Positions 55,303 to 64,000 are shown, counted from the stretch's first letter. The stretch is 64,000 nt of DNA from JBBEAM01 sp040882845 (GCA_040882845.1 JBBEAM010000007.1:558001-622000); one strand, 5' to 3'. A program made the numbers and translations. Notes: generated by a model from the sequence alone, not told the origin.

Positions 55303-55665
55303 AGGCGAAGATAATGCATTTAATGTTTTTCGGAAGAACTCTCCCGCAGAGCTTTGACTCTATTTTCTGATTCGCTCCAAGGGGCATTGCAGTCCCGTAA
55401 AAAGACTGTGTCATGCCTTGTAATACCGCGTGTTCAGGGTTGTCTCGCAGGGCGTGAAAAGATAGATTTTCTCCGCCTTACGGCAACCGCGTGCGAGGAG
55501 AACTCGGCAGGATTTCACTCCCCGCCGTGCGGTGCAGGAACCGGACAATTGCTGTTGCGCCAAAATGCGCGGGGGCAAGCTGAAAAAGCCGGAAGTATGG
55601 AACGACGGGCGCTGCAGCCTTAGTCGAAAAAAGGACATGCGCCGAGAGGGGGAGGACGCCGTTCC
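55303..55665. other. Intergenic stretch without a recognised gene
   Basis: 363 bases between cysNC and the M23 gene. I see no credible open frame, tRNA or hairpin terminator. GC is lower than the surroundings (hand count: 42% in 55321-55380 and 52% in 55381-55440). It ends with a strong GAGGGGGAGG ribosome site (about 55647-55657) for the next gene, whose promoter must be here. Confidence 0.6.
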
Positions 55666-57471
55666 GTGACCTATAAACAGACCCATTCCAAAGACAGACA
55701 CCGTGCCGCCGGCGGTTTCGGCGCACGCCTCGAACAAGTGCTCGATCGGGTTTTCGTGCATCGCGAAATCCTGCTTCGCTCCAACGATCAGGTCCGCTAT
55801 CTCAAGCTCTCTCCGCGGCTGCAGAAATGCGCCGCCCTGGCGATGGCCGCGGGCTTCGGCTGGATGGTTTTCTCCTCCTTCTCCTATGTGTCGCACGGCG
55901 ATGTGGTGGCGACCAAGGTCGAGGAGATCGAGACGGCGAAGCGCGCCTATTTCGATCTGCTGACCGAAGTCAGCGAGTATCACGCACAGTTTTCCGAGAT
56001 CACCCGGGATCTCGAATCCAATCAGAGCTATCTGCTCACCCTGCTGGAGGAACGGCCCGAAAGCGCCGAGGCAGACCTCGATTCCGTTGCCGAGCGCCTG
56101 CAGAACTCCAGAGAGGCGCGGGCCCGCGTGGTGGTGGCCCGCGAGGCGTTGCGCGAGCGTCTCGACAGCTTCCAGGGTGAACTGCAGGAGATCGCCGGCC
56201 GCAATGCCGAGCTGCAGGCCCAGGTTCAGCTGATGAATCGCAGCCTGCGCGCCTCGGAAGCGGAGCGGGTGCAGGTCGCCGAGGCGCGCCGCCGGCTCGG
56301 CCAGCGCCTGCGCGAGACCGAGGGAACCTTGAACGCGACCCGCGAGGAACGCACCGCTCTCAGCGGCCGTGTCGCCCAGCTCGAGGGCAAACTGGCGGAG
56401 AGCGAAGCCGACGTCACCTCGTTGAGCAGCCAGCGCCAGAGTCTGGTCAAGCAGGTCGCGGACCTGCGGACCAGGCTGACCTCGGCCCAGACCCGTGAAG
56501 CGGAGCTGATCGCCAGCGCGCAGGAGCGGGAAGCTGAACTGCTTGCACAATCCGAAGCGCGGCTGCAGGAGTTGACGGCCCAGGCGGAGCACCGCGAAGC
56601 CACGCTCAACGAGGAGATCGACGAGCTCGGCAGCAACCTCGCCCAGATCCGCGAGCAGAAGGACGGAATCAATCGGGAGCGCAACATGCTGCAGCTCCGC
56701 CTGGCCGGCCTGCAGCAGCGCATGACCGACATGCGCGAGGTGCAGCAGGGCATCGTCGATCGCCTGCAGGTGCGGACCCAGACCACGGTCGAGGCGATGG
56801 AGGCCACGGTCGAAGTGACGGGACTGGACCTGGAGGCGGTTCTGGAGAAGATCGACTCCAGCGACCTCGGCAAAGGCGGACCTTTCATTCCCGTCGACGG
56901 CGTCTACCAGGATGCCCATCCCGGCCGCGCCGACGAGTTGATGACCGCAGTGGCGCGGCTCGACATCCAGATGAGCCGCTGGGAGGCTCTGCAGGCGCTG
57001 ATGAGCGTGCTGCCGCTTTCCGCGCCCCTGCAGGAGTACCGCCTGAGCAGCACTTTCGGGGAGCGGACCGATCCGGTGAACGGCCGCAAGGCTGTCCACT
57101 ACGGTCTCGACATGGCGGCGCCGCTGCGCACACCGACCCTGGCGACCGCGCCGGGAGTGGTGAGCTTTGCCGGATGGCGCGGCAACTATGGCCGGCTGGT
57201 CGAAATCGACCACGGCTTCGGTATCAAGACGCGCTACGGCCACCTCAAGAAGATCGAGGTCGAGGTCGGTCAGGCGGTGTCGACTCAGGACATCATCGGA
57301 CTGGTCGGCAGTTCGGGCCGCAGCACCGGCCCGCATGTCCACTACGAGGTGATTTACGAAGACGCTCCTCTCGATCCTCAGCGCTTCATCGACGCCGGCG
57401 TGCGCATCTTCAAGGAGGACATCGGCAGCGCCACGGCAAGCGCCAAGCTTGCCCTTGAGGAGGAAAACTAA
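55666..57471 (+). CDS. Membrane-anchored M23 peptidase with coiled coil
   Basis: A 601-residue wall hydrolase. A cytosolic N-terminus is followed by a membrane segment (about 57-77) and a long Glu/Gln/Leu/Arg-rich coiled coil (about 90-360). The LytM domain at the C-terminus has HYGLDMAAP and GPHVHYEVIY. Cleavage of peptidoglycan crosslinks in the periplasm is expected. A GTG start (55666) follows GAGGGGGAGG. The next gene is bactofilin, 101 nt later. Paired M23/bactofilin genes occur widely, and in Hyphomonas the pair shapes the stalk (LmdC). Confidence 0.9.
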   Translation: MTYKQTHSKDRHRAAGGFGARLEQVLDRVFVHREILLRSNDQVRYLKLSPRLQKCAALAMAAGFGWMVFSSFSYVSHGDVVATKVEEIETAKRAYFDLLTEVSEYHAQFSEITRDLESNQSYLLTLLEERPESAEADLDSVAERLQNSREARARVVVAREALRERLDSFQGELQEIAGRNAELQAQVQLMNRSLRASEAERVQVAEARRRLGQRLRETEGTLNATREERTALSGRVAQLEGKLAESEADVTSLSSQRQSLVKQVADLRTRLTSAQTREAELIASAQEREAELLAQSEARLQELTAQAEHREATLNEEIDELGSNLAQIREQKDGINRERNMLQLRLAGLQQRMTDMREVQQGIVDRLQVRTQTTVEAMEATVEVTGLDLEAVLEKIDSSDLGKGGPFIPVDGVYQDAHPGRADELMTAVARLDIQMSRWEALQALMSVLPLSAPLQEYRLSSTFGERTDPVNGRKAVHYGLDMAAPLRTPTLATAPGVVSFAGWRGNYGRLVEIDHGFGIKTRYGHLKKIEVEVGQAVSTQDIIGLVGSSGRSTGPHVHYEVIYEDAPLDPQRFIDAGVRIFKEDIGSATASAKLALEEEN

Positions 57472-57572
57472 GTTAGACTGGCCACTGCCGGAGAAAGAGC
57501 GCGCACAGCGTCCACAGCGTCAGGCAACCCGGCAAGACTATCCAAGCAAGCAGGCGAGCAGGGAGACTACTG

Positions 57573-58115
57573 ATGTTCAAGGGCAAGGCCCACAATAAGC
57601 AGTCGGCGCCGTCCACCATGGCGTCGGCAGGCAGCGCCGCCAAACCCGCGGCCGGTAACGGCTTTGCGGCGCAATCCAAGACGCCGAGCGGCGTACCTTC
57701 GATCATTTCCTCGGATCTGCGCATCGAGGGAAATCTCTTCAGCGAAGGCGACGTGCAGATCGACGGCGAAGTGGTCGGCGACATCGATTCCAAGACGCTG
57801 ACACTCGGCGAGAAGTCCCTGGTGCGCGGCAGCATCTCGGCTGAAACGGTGCGCATCTGCGGTAAGGTCGAGGGTCAGGTCAAGGCCTCGACCGTGGTGA
57901 TGACCAAGACCGCCCGGGTCAGCGGCGACGTGATGCACGACAGCCTGGCGATCGAGGCCGGGGCCTTCATCGATGGCCACTGCAAGCGCCTGGAAGCCAA
58001 CTCCGGCGAGACAGCCGCCGTGACCGCGACCCCCGCGAGTCATTCCTCCGCCAACGGCGGCAGCCAGCCGGTTGCGTCCAGCGTGGACAGCTCCGCCGCA
58101 GCCGCAGCGAAGTAA
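57573..58115 (+). CDS. Bactofilin
   Basis: A 180-residue cytoskeletal protein. Disordered ends flank a right-handed beta-helix core (about 48-140: IISSDLRIEGNLFSEGDVQI, GEVVGDIDSKTLTLGEKSLV, TVRICGKVEGQVKAS). Repeats of about 17 residues with hydrophobic steps are typical. It polymerises without nucleotide into membrane-associated filaments and can recruit wall enzymes. The M23 peptidase upstream is the likely partner. It is convergent with the dehydratase gene, 6 nt apart. Confidence 0.92.
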   Translation: MFKGKAHNKQSAPSTMASAGSAAKPAAGNGFAAQSKTPSGVPSIISSDLRIEGNLFSEGDVQIDGEVVGDIDSKTLTLGEKSLVRGSISAETVRICGKVEGQVKASTVVMTKTARVSGDVMHDSLAIEAGAFIDGHCKRLEANSGETAAVTATPASHSSANGGSQPVASSVDSSAAAAAK

Positions 58116-58121
58116 ACTCTC

Positions 58122-59105
58122 CTACTGGAGGCTGTTCAGGGCTTCGCTCAGGCGTTCGGGATCGACGCTGCCGCCCGATAGGGTCAGCGCGATGGTGCGC
58201 CCCTGGGCCGGCAGCTTGCCCTGTAACACCGCTGCCAGGCAGACCGCACCGCCGGGTTCGACCACCAGTTTCAAGGTATTGAAGGCGTAAGCCATCGCCG
58301 CGCGCACCTCGTCGTCGGTGACGCCCAGCCCGCCTGCCAGCAGATCTTTATTCAACTCGAAGGTCATCTTGCCCGGCATGGGTGAGAGCAGGGCGTCGCA
58401 GATCGACCGCGCCGCCGGGTCGTTTCGCTCCCGCTTGCCACTTCGCAGGGAGCGCGCGGTATCGTCGAAATCGGACGGCTCGACGCTGTAGATCGGACAG
58501 TCCGGCCAGAAATGTTTGATGGCCAGCGAAGAACCCGCGCAGAGCGCGCCGCCGCCGACACAGATCAGCACGGCATCGGGCGCGCTGCCAAGCGCCTGCA
58601 TCTGCTCGGCCATTTCCAGACCGCAGGTGCCCTGTCCGGCGATCAGGTCGGGGTCGTCGAAGGGGCTGATCAGGACGCCGCCGGTCTTGTCGCTCAAGGC
58701 CTCGGCGAGTTCCTCGCGGTTCTCCGTGAAGCGGTCGAAATGCACCACCTCGGCGCCGTAGCGCTTGGTATTGGCGACCTTCACCTTGGGCGCGTCGGAG
58801 GGCATCAGGATCGTCGCCTTGATGCCCAGCAGCTGCGCTGCGGCGCCGACCCCCTGGGCGTGGTTGCCGGAGGAGTAGGCGATGACGCCGCGGCCGCGCT
58901 CGGCTTCGGGGATCAGGCAAAGCCGGTTGTAGGCGCCGCGGAACTTGAAGGAGCCGGTGCGCTGCAGGGTCTCCGCCTTGAGCAGGATACGGCCGCCGGT
59001 CCTGGCGTTGAGCTCGGCGTTCTCGAGCAGCGGCGTGACGCTGGCCAGGCCGCGCAGCCGCTCGGCCGCCGCCTGGATGTCGCGGAATTCCGGGGTTCGG
59101 CTCAC
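58122..59105 (-). CDS. Threonine/serine dehydratase-type PLP enzyme
   Basis: A 327-residue fold-type II PLP enzyme. The PLP Lys is in RTGSFKFRGAYNRL (SFKFRG), the phosphate loop is VGGGALCAGS, and YSSGNHAQGVG is conserved. It resembles serine/threonine dehydratases and racemases of the IlvA/TdcB/serine racemase group but lacks an ACT regulatory domain. Whether it makes 2-oxobutyrate, pyruvate or a D-amino acid is unclear. The GTG at 59105 overlaps the HAD stop by 4 nt (GTGA), which fixes the start. It follows the HAD gene in one operon. Confidence 0.9.
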   Translation of the reverse strand: MSRTPEFRDIQAAAERLRGLASVTPLLENAELNARTGGRILLKAETLQRTGSFKFRGAYNRLCLIPEAERGRGVIAYSSGNHAQGVGAAAQLLGIKATILMPSDAPKVKVANTKRYGAEVVHFDRFTENREELAEALSDKTGGVLISPFDDPDLIAGQGTCGLEMAEQMQALGSAPDAVLICVGGGALCAGSSLAIKHFWPDCPIYSVEPSDFDDTARSLRSGKRERNDPAARSICDALLSPMPGKMTFELNKDLLAGGLGVTDDEVRAAMAYAFNTLKLVVEPGGAVCLAAVLQGKLPAQGRTIALTLSGGSVDPERLSEALNSLQ

Positions 59106-59797
59106 CTGGATGAGCGCTCCAGAAGGCCGGGAAGTTCGTCGAGACCGCCGATCTCCCGCGCGAAGTCGCCGGGCAGGCGGTCGGGTTCGACGCCGAAGCG
59201 GTTCATCCAGGCGACCTGGTATCCGAACAAGGCGGCGCCGCGCGCATCCCAGGAATTGGTCGAGACGAAGCAGATTTCCCGCGGCGCGGCTTCCAGGCGC
59301 TCGACGGACAGCTGATAGACTTGGCTGTCCGGCTTGTAGATGCCGACCTCCTCGACCGAAAGCGAGGCGTCGAGCAGATCGGCGATCTCGGCCGAGTCCA
59401 CTGCTGCCTCCAGCATCCCCGGCGAGCCGTTGGAGAGGATCGCGGTCTTGAAACCGGCCTCGCGCAGGGCCCCGAGGGTGGGCCGCACGTCGGGATAGGC
59501 GTCGAGCGTCAGGTAGAGTTGCATCAGCTTTTCGTGCAGCGCCTTGTCGTCGAAACCCTGGGTCTTCAAGGCGAAGTCGAGGCCGTCCGAGGTCACTTGC
59601 CAGAAATCCACATGGGCGCGCATCAGGCTGCGCAGCCAGGTGTATTCGAGCTGCTTCTGCCGCCACAGGGCGGAGACGGCGTCGCGCTTGCCGCCCAGGA
59701 CATCGCCGACTTTGGCGGCCGCCGAGTGGACATCGAAGAGAGTGCCATAGGCATCGAAGACGCAGGCCTTGATGCCTTGGAGTTTATCATCGCTCAT
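59102..59797 (-). CDS. (S)-2-haloacid dehalogenase-like HAD enzyme (type II)
   Basis: A 231-residue HAD hydrolase. FDAYGTLFD has nucleophile Asp15. ILSNGSPGMLE is motif II, YKPDSQVY is motif III with Lys, and STNSWDARGAALFGYQVAWM is the acidic motif IV of L-2-haloacid dehalogenases. These remove a halogen from short 2-halo-acids, but many members have other roles. It overlaps the PLP dehydratase gene by 4 nt, and the pairing hints at a shared 2-oxo-acid pathway, which is speculative. Confidence 0.88.
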   Translation of the reverse strand: MSDDKLQGIKACVFDAYGTLFDVHSAAAKVGDVLGGKRDAVSALWRQKQLEYTWLRSLMRAHVDFWQVTSDGLDFALKTQGFDDKALHEKLMQLYLTLDAYPDVRPTLGALREAGFKTAILSNGSPGMLEAAVDSAEIADLLDASLSVEEVGIYKPDSQVYQLSVERLEAAPREICFVSTNSWDARGAALFGYQVAWMNRFGVEPDRLPGDFAREIGGLDELPGLLERSSR

Positions 59798-59865
59798 GCA
59801 TCACCTTTAGATCGACAAATCCTGCCCGGCAAGCGACGGCTGATCGCAACAGCCTGAAATGCGCG

Positions 59866-61875
59866 TCAGTTGGCTGCGTTGGGCCAGGACTGCGCGGTTT
59901 CGCAGCAGAATTCCGGACCGCGGGGAATCGGCTTGACCGGCAGGGTCGCCGAGTTCGGCGCGTAGCGCTGACGATAGATCACGGCGCCTTCGATCACGCG
60001 CTGCACGTAGTTGCGCGTCTCGCTGAAGGGGATCGATTCGACCCAATCCACAGGATCGACCTCGCCCTTGCGCGGGTCGCCGAACAGGCGGATCCACTCG
60101 CGCGCGCGCGACGGCCCCGCGTTGTAGGCCACCAGCACCAGAGGGTAGTAGCCGTCGAACTCGGCCATCAATTCGCGCAGGTAGGCGCGGCCGAGCTGGA
60201 CGTTGTAGTCCGGCTCGTCGAGCAGGCGGTCGCGGTCGTAGGTCAGGCCGAGGCGCTTCGACATGCCCTTGGCGGTCGCCGGCATCAACTGCATCAGACC
60301 GTGCGCGCCGGCCGGGCTGATCGCGCGCTCGTAGAACACGCTTTCCTGACGGATTACGGCCAGCACCAGATCGGCATCGTCGGCATGCCCGGCGTAGAAA
60401 TCGACGTCGGGATAGAGCTGCTGGGGCAGCACCATGCCGTCGTAGGAAGCCTGCTTGGCGGCGTGGACCGCGAGGTCGGGCCGCTCGAGCTCCTGCGCGA
60501 GCTCGGAAGCGAGGCGCACCTCGTCCACCTTGGTGGCCTGCAGGCGCAGCTGGGTGATCAGCGGGCCGATCCGGTCGTTTCCGCCGACGGCATGCAGCAG
60601 CCGGGCGGCCTGCACCAGTTCCTGGCGCTCGAAAGCCGATTTGTCGGCGGGTTCCGCATAGGTGTCCGTGGGATAGAGCGTCATCGGCGGCTGGCCAAGG
60701 CGGGCCGCCGCAAGCTGTCCGTAGTAGGTGGTGACATGATGCGCGGCCAGGGTGTACCAGCGCCTGGCCCAATCCGGATTGCCAATGGCGTTGGCGGCCT
60801 CGCCGGCCCAGTAGGCGGCGCGCGACAGGCTGATCGGGAAGGAGACCCCTTCGTAGAGGGTCTGGAAGTGGCGATAGGCGGCCTCGGGCTGCTGCAGGAA
60901 GCGCAGCGCCAGCCAGCCGGCGAACCACTCGCCCTCGGCGAAGCCGCCGCCGCCGTCCAGTCCGTGCTGCGAGGCCAGGCGGTAGGCGACGGAGAAATCG
61001 CCGACGCGGAAGGCATAGCGCGCCACCCAATAGCGCAGGTCCCACCACTCGTCGGCATGACGCACGCCGGTCAGCGGCGGATCGAGCAGTTCGAGCGCGC
61101 TCTCGTAGCGGTCCTTGCGCATGCGCCAGCGGGCACGCTCGTAGATCAGGCCGGGATCGTCCTGCAGGCGGGCCGGAACCCGATTGATCGCGGAATCCAC
61201 GCCGTCCTCGCGGTAGGCGAGACGCAGCCGCGCCTCTGCGAGCTCCGGATAGCCGTTGCCGAGCCGGGTTGCCTGCCGTTTGGCCGGTCCCTTCCGGCCT
61301 TCCCAGACCAGCCGCTCGAAACGTTCCAGCTCGTCCTCGGGGCGCAGGTGTCCGGCGAAGAGGTTCCGGTATTCGGCCTCCTCCGTGGCCGTGAGATTGC
61401 CCTCGACCCAGGTCTCCCGGATCTGCGGGATGGCCTGCTCCAGCCTGCCGAGGCGCTGCAGCGCTTGACCGTAGCGGATCATGCCGACGTGGCTGACCGG
61501 CGGATAGCTGTCGAACCAGGCGAGCACCTCGGACCCCGGCAGGTCCGGCGGCATCGCGATTTCGGCGTGGTTGCGCAGGGTGTTCTGGCGCGGCCAATGC
61601 GGATTGGCGCGCAGGAAAGACGCGATCTCCTGGAAGTCGCCGTTAAGGCTCGGCTGGCTGAGATACAGCCAGGTCAGGTACTTGGTGAGCAGGGGCTCGC
61701 CGCCACGCCGCGCCAGATCGTGTGCGTCCTCCAGAGCATTGGCATCGACCAGCTGCAAGGCGCGCTCATAGAGCGCCCGGTCCGCTGGGGATATCTGGGG
61801 ATTGGCCGCCACACTTGTACTTGTGCAGGCTGCCCAGATGGCCAGAATTGCAGCGAGACAGATGCGGCTTCGCAA
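59866..61875 (-). CDS. Soluble lytic murein transglycosylase, Slt type
   Basis: A 669-residue exported wall hydrolase. The signal peptide runs through LRSRICLAAILAIWAACTST to VAA. Helical superhelix segments rich in Trp and Arg (about 60-480) surround a C-terminal SLT domain: VIRQESVFYERAISPAGAHG contains the catalytic Glu, and GLMQLMPATAKGMSKRLGL follows. It cleaves glycan strands with anhydromuropeptide formation. The start is TTG 61875, chosen because AAGGAGG lies 5 nt upstream and it begins the signal peptide. The frame reads on to 62286 without such support and would overlap dapA. It is divergent from dapA. Confidence 0.9.
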   Translation of the reverse strand: MRSRICLAAILAIWAACTSTSVAANPQISPADRALYERALQLVDANALEDAHDLARRGGEPLLTKYLTWLYLSQPSLNGDFQEIASFLRANPHWPRQNTLRNHAEIAMPPDLPGSEVLAWFDSYPPVSHVGMIRYGQALQRLGRLEQAIPQIRETWVEGNLTATEEAEYRNLFAGHLRPEDELERFERLVWEGRKGPAKRQATRLGNGYPELAEARLRLAYREDGVDSAINRVPARLQDDPGLIYERARWRMRKDRYESALELLDPPLTGVRHADEWWDLRYWVARYAFRVGDFSVAYRLASQHGLDGGGGFAEGEWFAGWLALRFLQQPEAAYRHFQTLYEGVSFPISLSRAAYWAGEAANAIGNPDWARRWYTLAAHHVTTYYGQLAAARLGQPPMTLYPTDTYAEPADKSAFERQELVQAARLLHAVGGNDRIGPLITQLRLQATKVDEVRLASELAQELERPDLAVHAAKQASYDGMVLPQQLYPDVDFYAGHADDADLVLAVIRQESVFYERAISPAGAHGLMQLMPATAKGMSKRLGLTYDRDRLLDEPDYNVQLGRAYLRELMAEFDGYYPLVLVAYNAGPSRAREWIRLFGDPRKGEVDPVDWVESIPFSETRNYVQRVIEGAVIYRQRYAPNSATLPVKPIPRGPEFCCETAQSWPNAAN

Positions 61876-62086
61876 CGTGTCCTCCTTCCGCGGTGGACGA
61901 GCGCAGAACACTAGCATGAAGTGCCGGGGCCTTACCTTGCAAGATTGCGATATCGGGCCGGAGACTCTGCGGCAAGCCTTGCCGCGCCGGGGCCGGACGG
62001 CTATCTTCGCCGGCTCATGAAAACCGGAAGCTGCCGCCGCCGCGCGCCGCGGGAAGCTTTTCGGAAACGACTCGGACGAGGATAGA

Positions 62087-62974
62087 ATGGCAGGACCGAT
62101 CATCACCGGATCCCTCACCGCCCTGGCGACGCCCTTTCGGGACGGCGCCTTCGACGAAGAGGCGTTCCGGGCGTTCGTGCAGTGGCAGATCGACGAAGGA
62201 ACAGATGGGCTCGTCCCCTGTGGCACGACCGGCGAATCTCCCACGCTCACCCACGGCGAGCACCGTCGCGTGACCGAGGTTTGCATCGATGTCGCGAAGG
62301 GCCAGGTGCCGGTCTACGCAGGCTGCGGCTCGAACTCGACCAGCGAGGCGGTCAGCCTGGTCAAGCACGCCGAGGAAGCCGGCGCGGACGCGGCCCTCGT
62401 GGTCACGCCATACTACAACAAGCCCAACCAGGAAGGCCTGAAGCAGCATTTCCTTGCGGTCGCGCGCGCCAGCAAGCTGCCGATCCTGATCTACAACATT
62501 CCCGGCCGCTGCATTGTCGATATGAGCGTGGAGACCATGGCGGAGCTCGCCAAGGAGCCGAATATCGTCGGCGTCAAGGACGCCACCGCCAACTTGGCAC
62601 GCCCGGCGCTCACCAAGGCTGCGATGGGCACGGACTTCTGTCAGCTCTCCGGCGAGGACGCGACCATCTTGCCGTTCATGGCCCAGGGCGGCCATGGCTG
62701 CATCTCGGTCACCTCCAACGTGGCGCCGAAGCTCTGCGGCGATTTCCACGACGCCTGGAAGGCCGGCGACAAGGCCCGCGTCGAGGAGATCAACGACCGG
62801 CTGATGCCGCTGCACATCGCGCTGTTCCTCGAGCCCAGCCCGCAGCCGGTGAAGTACGCGCTGTCGCTGCTCGGCAAGATGGAGAACGAACTCCGCCTGC
62901 CGATGGTGCCGATCGCCGCGGAGACCCAGGCGAAGCTGCGGGCGGCGATGACTCACGCCGGCTTGGTCAACTAG
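62087..62974 (+). CDS. dapA: 4-hydroxy-tetrahydrodipicolinate synthase
   Basis: A 295-residue TIM-barrel enzyme that condenses pyruvate with aspartate semialdehyde in lysine and diaminopimelate synthesis. GTTGESPTLTHGEH holds the carboxylate-binding Thr residues, the catalytic Tyr136 is in YNIPGR, and the Schiff-base Lys164 is in VGVKDATANL. It starts after GAGGATAGA. smpB follows 21 nt later. The lytic transglycosylase divergently upstream is a conserved alphaproteobacterial arrangement, and both serve the cell wall. Confidence 0.96.
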   Translation: MAGPIITGSLTALATPFRDGAFDEEAFRAFVQWQIDEGTDGLVPCGTTGESPTLTHGEHRRVTEVCIDVAKGQVPVYAGCGSNSTSEAVSLVKHAEEAGADAALVVTPYYNKPNQEGLKQHFLAVARASKLPILIYNIPGRCIVDMSVETMAELAKEPNIVGVKDATANLARPALTKAAMGTDFCQLSGEDATILPFMAQGGHGCISVTSNVAPKLCGDFHDAWKAGDKARVEEINDRLMPLHIALFLEPSPQPVKYALSLLGKMENELRLPMVPIAAETQAKLRAAMTHAGLVN

Positions 62975-62995
62975 AGGCTCGAGCGCGGTAACCCC

Positions 62996-63460
62996 ATGTC
63001 CAAGCCAGCGCGCCGTCTGGTGGCGCAGAACCGCAAGGCGCGGCACAACTACCAGATCGAGGAGAATGTCGAGGCTGGCCTCGCCCTGATGGGGACCGAG
63101 GTCAAGTCGCTGCGCGCCGGCAAGGCTTCGCTGGGCGAGGCTTACGCCGGTGAGAGCAAGGGCGAGCTCTATCTCTTCAACGCCCATATCGGCGAGTATC
63201 CGCCCGCGCAGCGCTTCAATCACGAGCCGCGGCGGCCGCGCAAGCTGTTGGTGCACAAGCGCGAACTCGATCGTCTGCTCGGTCAGGTGCGGCGCGACGG
63301 CTACACCCTGGTGCCGCTGTCGATCTATTTCAACGACCGGGGCATCGCCAAGCTCGACCTCGGCCTCGCCAAGGGCAAGCGCAGTTTCGACAAGCGCGAG
63401 GACATCAAGAAGCGGGACTGGCAGCGGCAGAAGGCGCGGCTGCTGCGCGAGGAAGGCTAG
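62996..63460 (+). CDS. smpB: SsrA-binding protein SmpB
   Basis: A 154-residue protein that binds tmRNA and delivers it to stalled ribosomes. VAQNRKARHNYQIEENVEAG and GTEVKSLRAGKASLGEAYAG are family signatures. The C-terminal basic tail (KSFDKREDIKKRDWQRQKAR-like) is the part that occupies the mRNA channel. No ssrA gene was found in this window. It is co-oriented with dapA. Its stop is 9 nt from that of the convergent glycosylase. Confidence 0.96.
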   Translation: MSKPARRLVAQNRKARHNYQIEENVEAGLALMGTEVKSLRAGKASLGEAYAGESKGELYLFNAHIGEYPPAQRFNHEPRRPRKLLVHKRELDRLLGQVRRDGYTLVPLSIYFNDRGIAKLDLGLAKGKRSFDKREDIKKRDWQRQKARLLREEG

Positions 63461-63469
63461 CGGGAGCGC

Positions 63470-64000
63470 TTAGCCGAGGCGGGCCAGCAGGCCTGCGAAG
63501 ACGCTTTCGAACATCTCCGTCGTCAGACGTCCGGTGTTGGTGTTGTAGCGCGAGCAGTGATAGCTGTCGGCGAGGATCAGGCCGTTCGGCAGAGCGTGCT
63601 GGGCGCCGTGAGCGAACCTGTAGCGCGCCTTGACCTCGCTGCAGGCGGTCAGCACCGAGCCGTGCGAGACTCCGCCGAGCGCAATGATCGCCCGCAGGCA
63701 GGGCATGGCCGCGATCTCGCTCCGCAGAAAGTCGCGGCACGCCCTGACTTCCTCGGTCGTCGGCTTGTTCTCCGGCGGAACGCAGCGCGCGGCGTTGGTG
63801 ATCCGGCAGCCGCGCAGTACCAGGCCGTCGTCGGGGGACTGCCCGTAGCGTCCCTCGGCTAGGCCGAATTTCAGGAGGGTTGGATAGAGCAGGTTGCCGG
63901 CGTAGTCGCCGGTGAAGGGACGGCCGGTGCGGTTCGCGCCCTTAAGGCCCGGCGCCAGGCCGACGATCAGGATGGCTGCCTCCTGCGGCCCGAAGGAGGG
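63470..64000 (-). CDS. Family 5 uracil-DNA glycosylase, 3' part
   Basis: Reads in frame from the right edge as 176 residues to a TAA (63470). GLAPGLKGANRTGRPFTGDY and SYHCSRYNTNTGRLT are the two catalytic motifs of type 5 (UDGb) glycosylases, which remove uracil and some deaminated purines from DNA. CxxPPENKPTTEEVRACRDF (about 75-95) contains one of the cluster-binding Cys residues of this iron-sulfur group. The N-terminus lies beyond the window. It is convergent with smpB. Confidence 0.9.
   Translation of the reverse strand, partial: PSFGPQEAAILIVGLAPGLKGANRTGRPFTGDYAGNLLYPTLLKFGLAEGRYGQSPDDGLVLRGCRITNAARCVPPENKPTTEEVRACRDFLRSEIAAMPCLRAIIALGGVSHGSVLTACSEVKARYRFAHGAQHALPNGLILADSYHCSRYNTNTGRLTTEMFESVFAGLLARLG

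Noticed and set aside
61876..62286. Extension of the lytic transglycosylase frame upstream
   Set aside because: AAGGAGG lies 5 nt before TTG 61875, which also begins a signal peptide; the extension runs into dapA on the other strand.

Overview
The window is about 64 kb of GC-rich chromosomal DNA from an alphaproteobacterium, most likely a Rhodospirillales relative. The evidence is gene content and order: divK-pleD, hdaA beside a PerM-type permease and a DUF2066 protein, eipB (DUF1849), an alphaproteobacterial AspRS with GatCAB, bactofilin next to an M23 peptidase, cysD with a fused cysNC, and the run pyrB-pyrC-like-plsY-dprA-topA-rnr. No insertion sequence, prophage, CRISPR array or rRNA operon was seen. 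There is one tRNA (Ser-GCT). The window is mostly core genome, with a few accessory-looking spots. Nothing here is a clear new multi-gene system; the best leads are listed as findings.

Layout. 1-317: 5' end of purM (minus) and a hairpin-rich stretch with a 10-N assembly gap. 0.3-4.2 kb: DUF2066, permease, hdaA and an atypical SDR. 4.2-5.8 kb: a marR plus Tat-exported nitroreductase operon with twin palindromic operators. 6-12 kb: a polyphosphate neighbourhood (CYTH-CHAD, sixA, ppk, ppx). 12-16 kb: M23 peptidase, rnd, aspS. 16-23 kb: lipoprotein, agmatine deiminase, DUF6505, hydroxyacid dehydrogenase, eipB, dinB, ROK kinase. 23-25 kb: divK-pleD and rpmG with a hairpin terminator. 25-37 kb: a long minus-strand run, read from pyrB, through the pyrC-like gene, plsY, dprA, topA, rnr, an S41 peptidase and nudix to rpmG. 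37-38 kb: LysE exporter and an AT-rich orphan. 38-41.5 kb: CoA-transferase, AEC transporter, glutamine amidotransferase, ruvX. 41.6-46 kb: gatCAB and an MFS transporter. 46-52 kb: an unknown gene, EamA exporter, GST / PLP enzyme / GST, cytochrome c', cytochrome b561, a small conserved gene. 52-55 kb: tRNA-Ser, cysD, cysNC. 55.7-58 kb: M23 peptidase and bactofilin. 58-64 kb: PLP dehydratase, haloacid dehalogenase, lytic transglycosylase, dapA, smpB and a truncated family-5 uracil-DNA glycosylase.

How the genes work together. Several pairs are mechanistically linked. An AspRS carrying the His typical of the non-discriminating type sits in the same window as GatCAB, which would finish Asn-tRNA(Asn) synthesis. 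Polyphosphate is made (Ppk), degraded (Ppx) and probably bound (CHAD). DivK and PleD belong to the cell-cycle phosphorelay. Bactofilin and M23 peptidase point to localised wall remodelling. CysD and CysNC make APS and PAPS. Of 11 convergent gene pairs, 9 are separated by at most 9 nt, and three of those have stop codons that overlap or abut inside CTAG palindromes. Starts were moved from the longest open frame wherever a Shine-Dalgarno sequence, gene overlap or family N-terminus argued for it.
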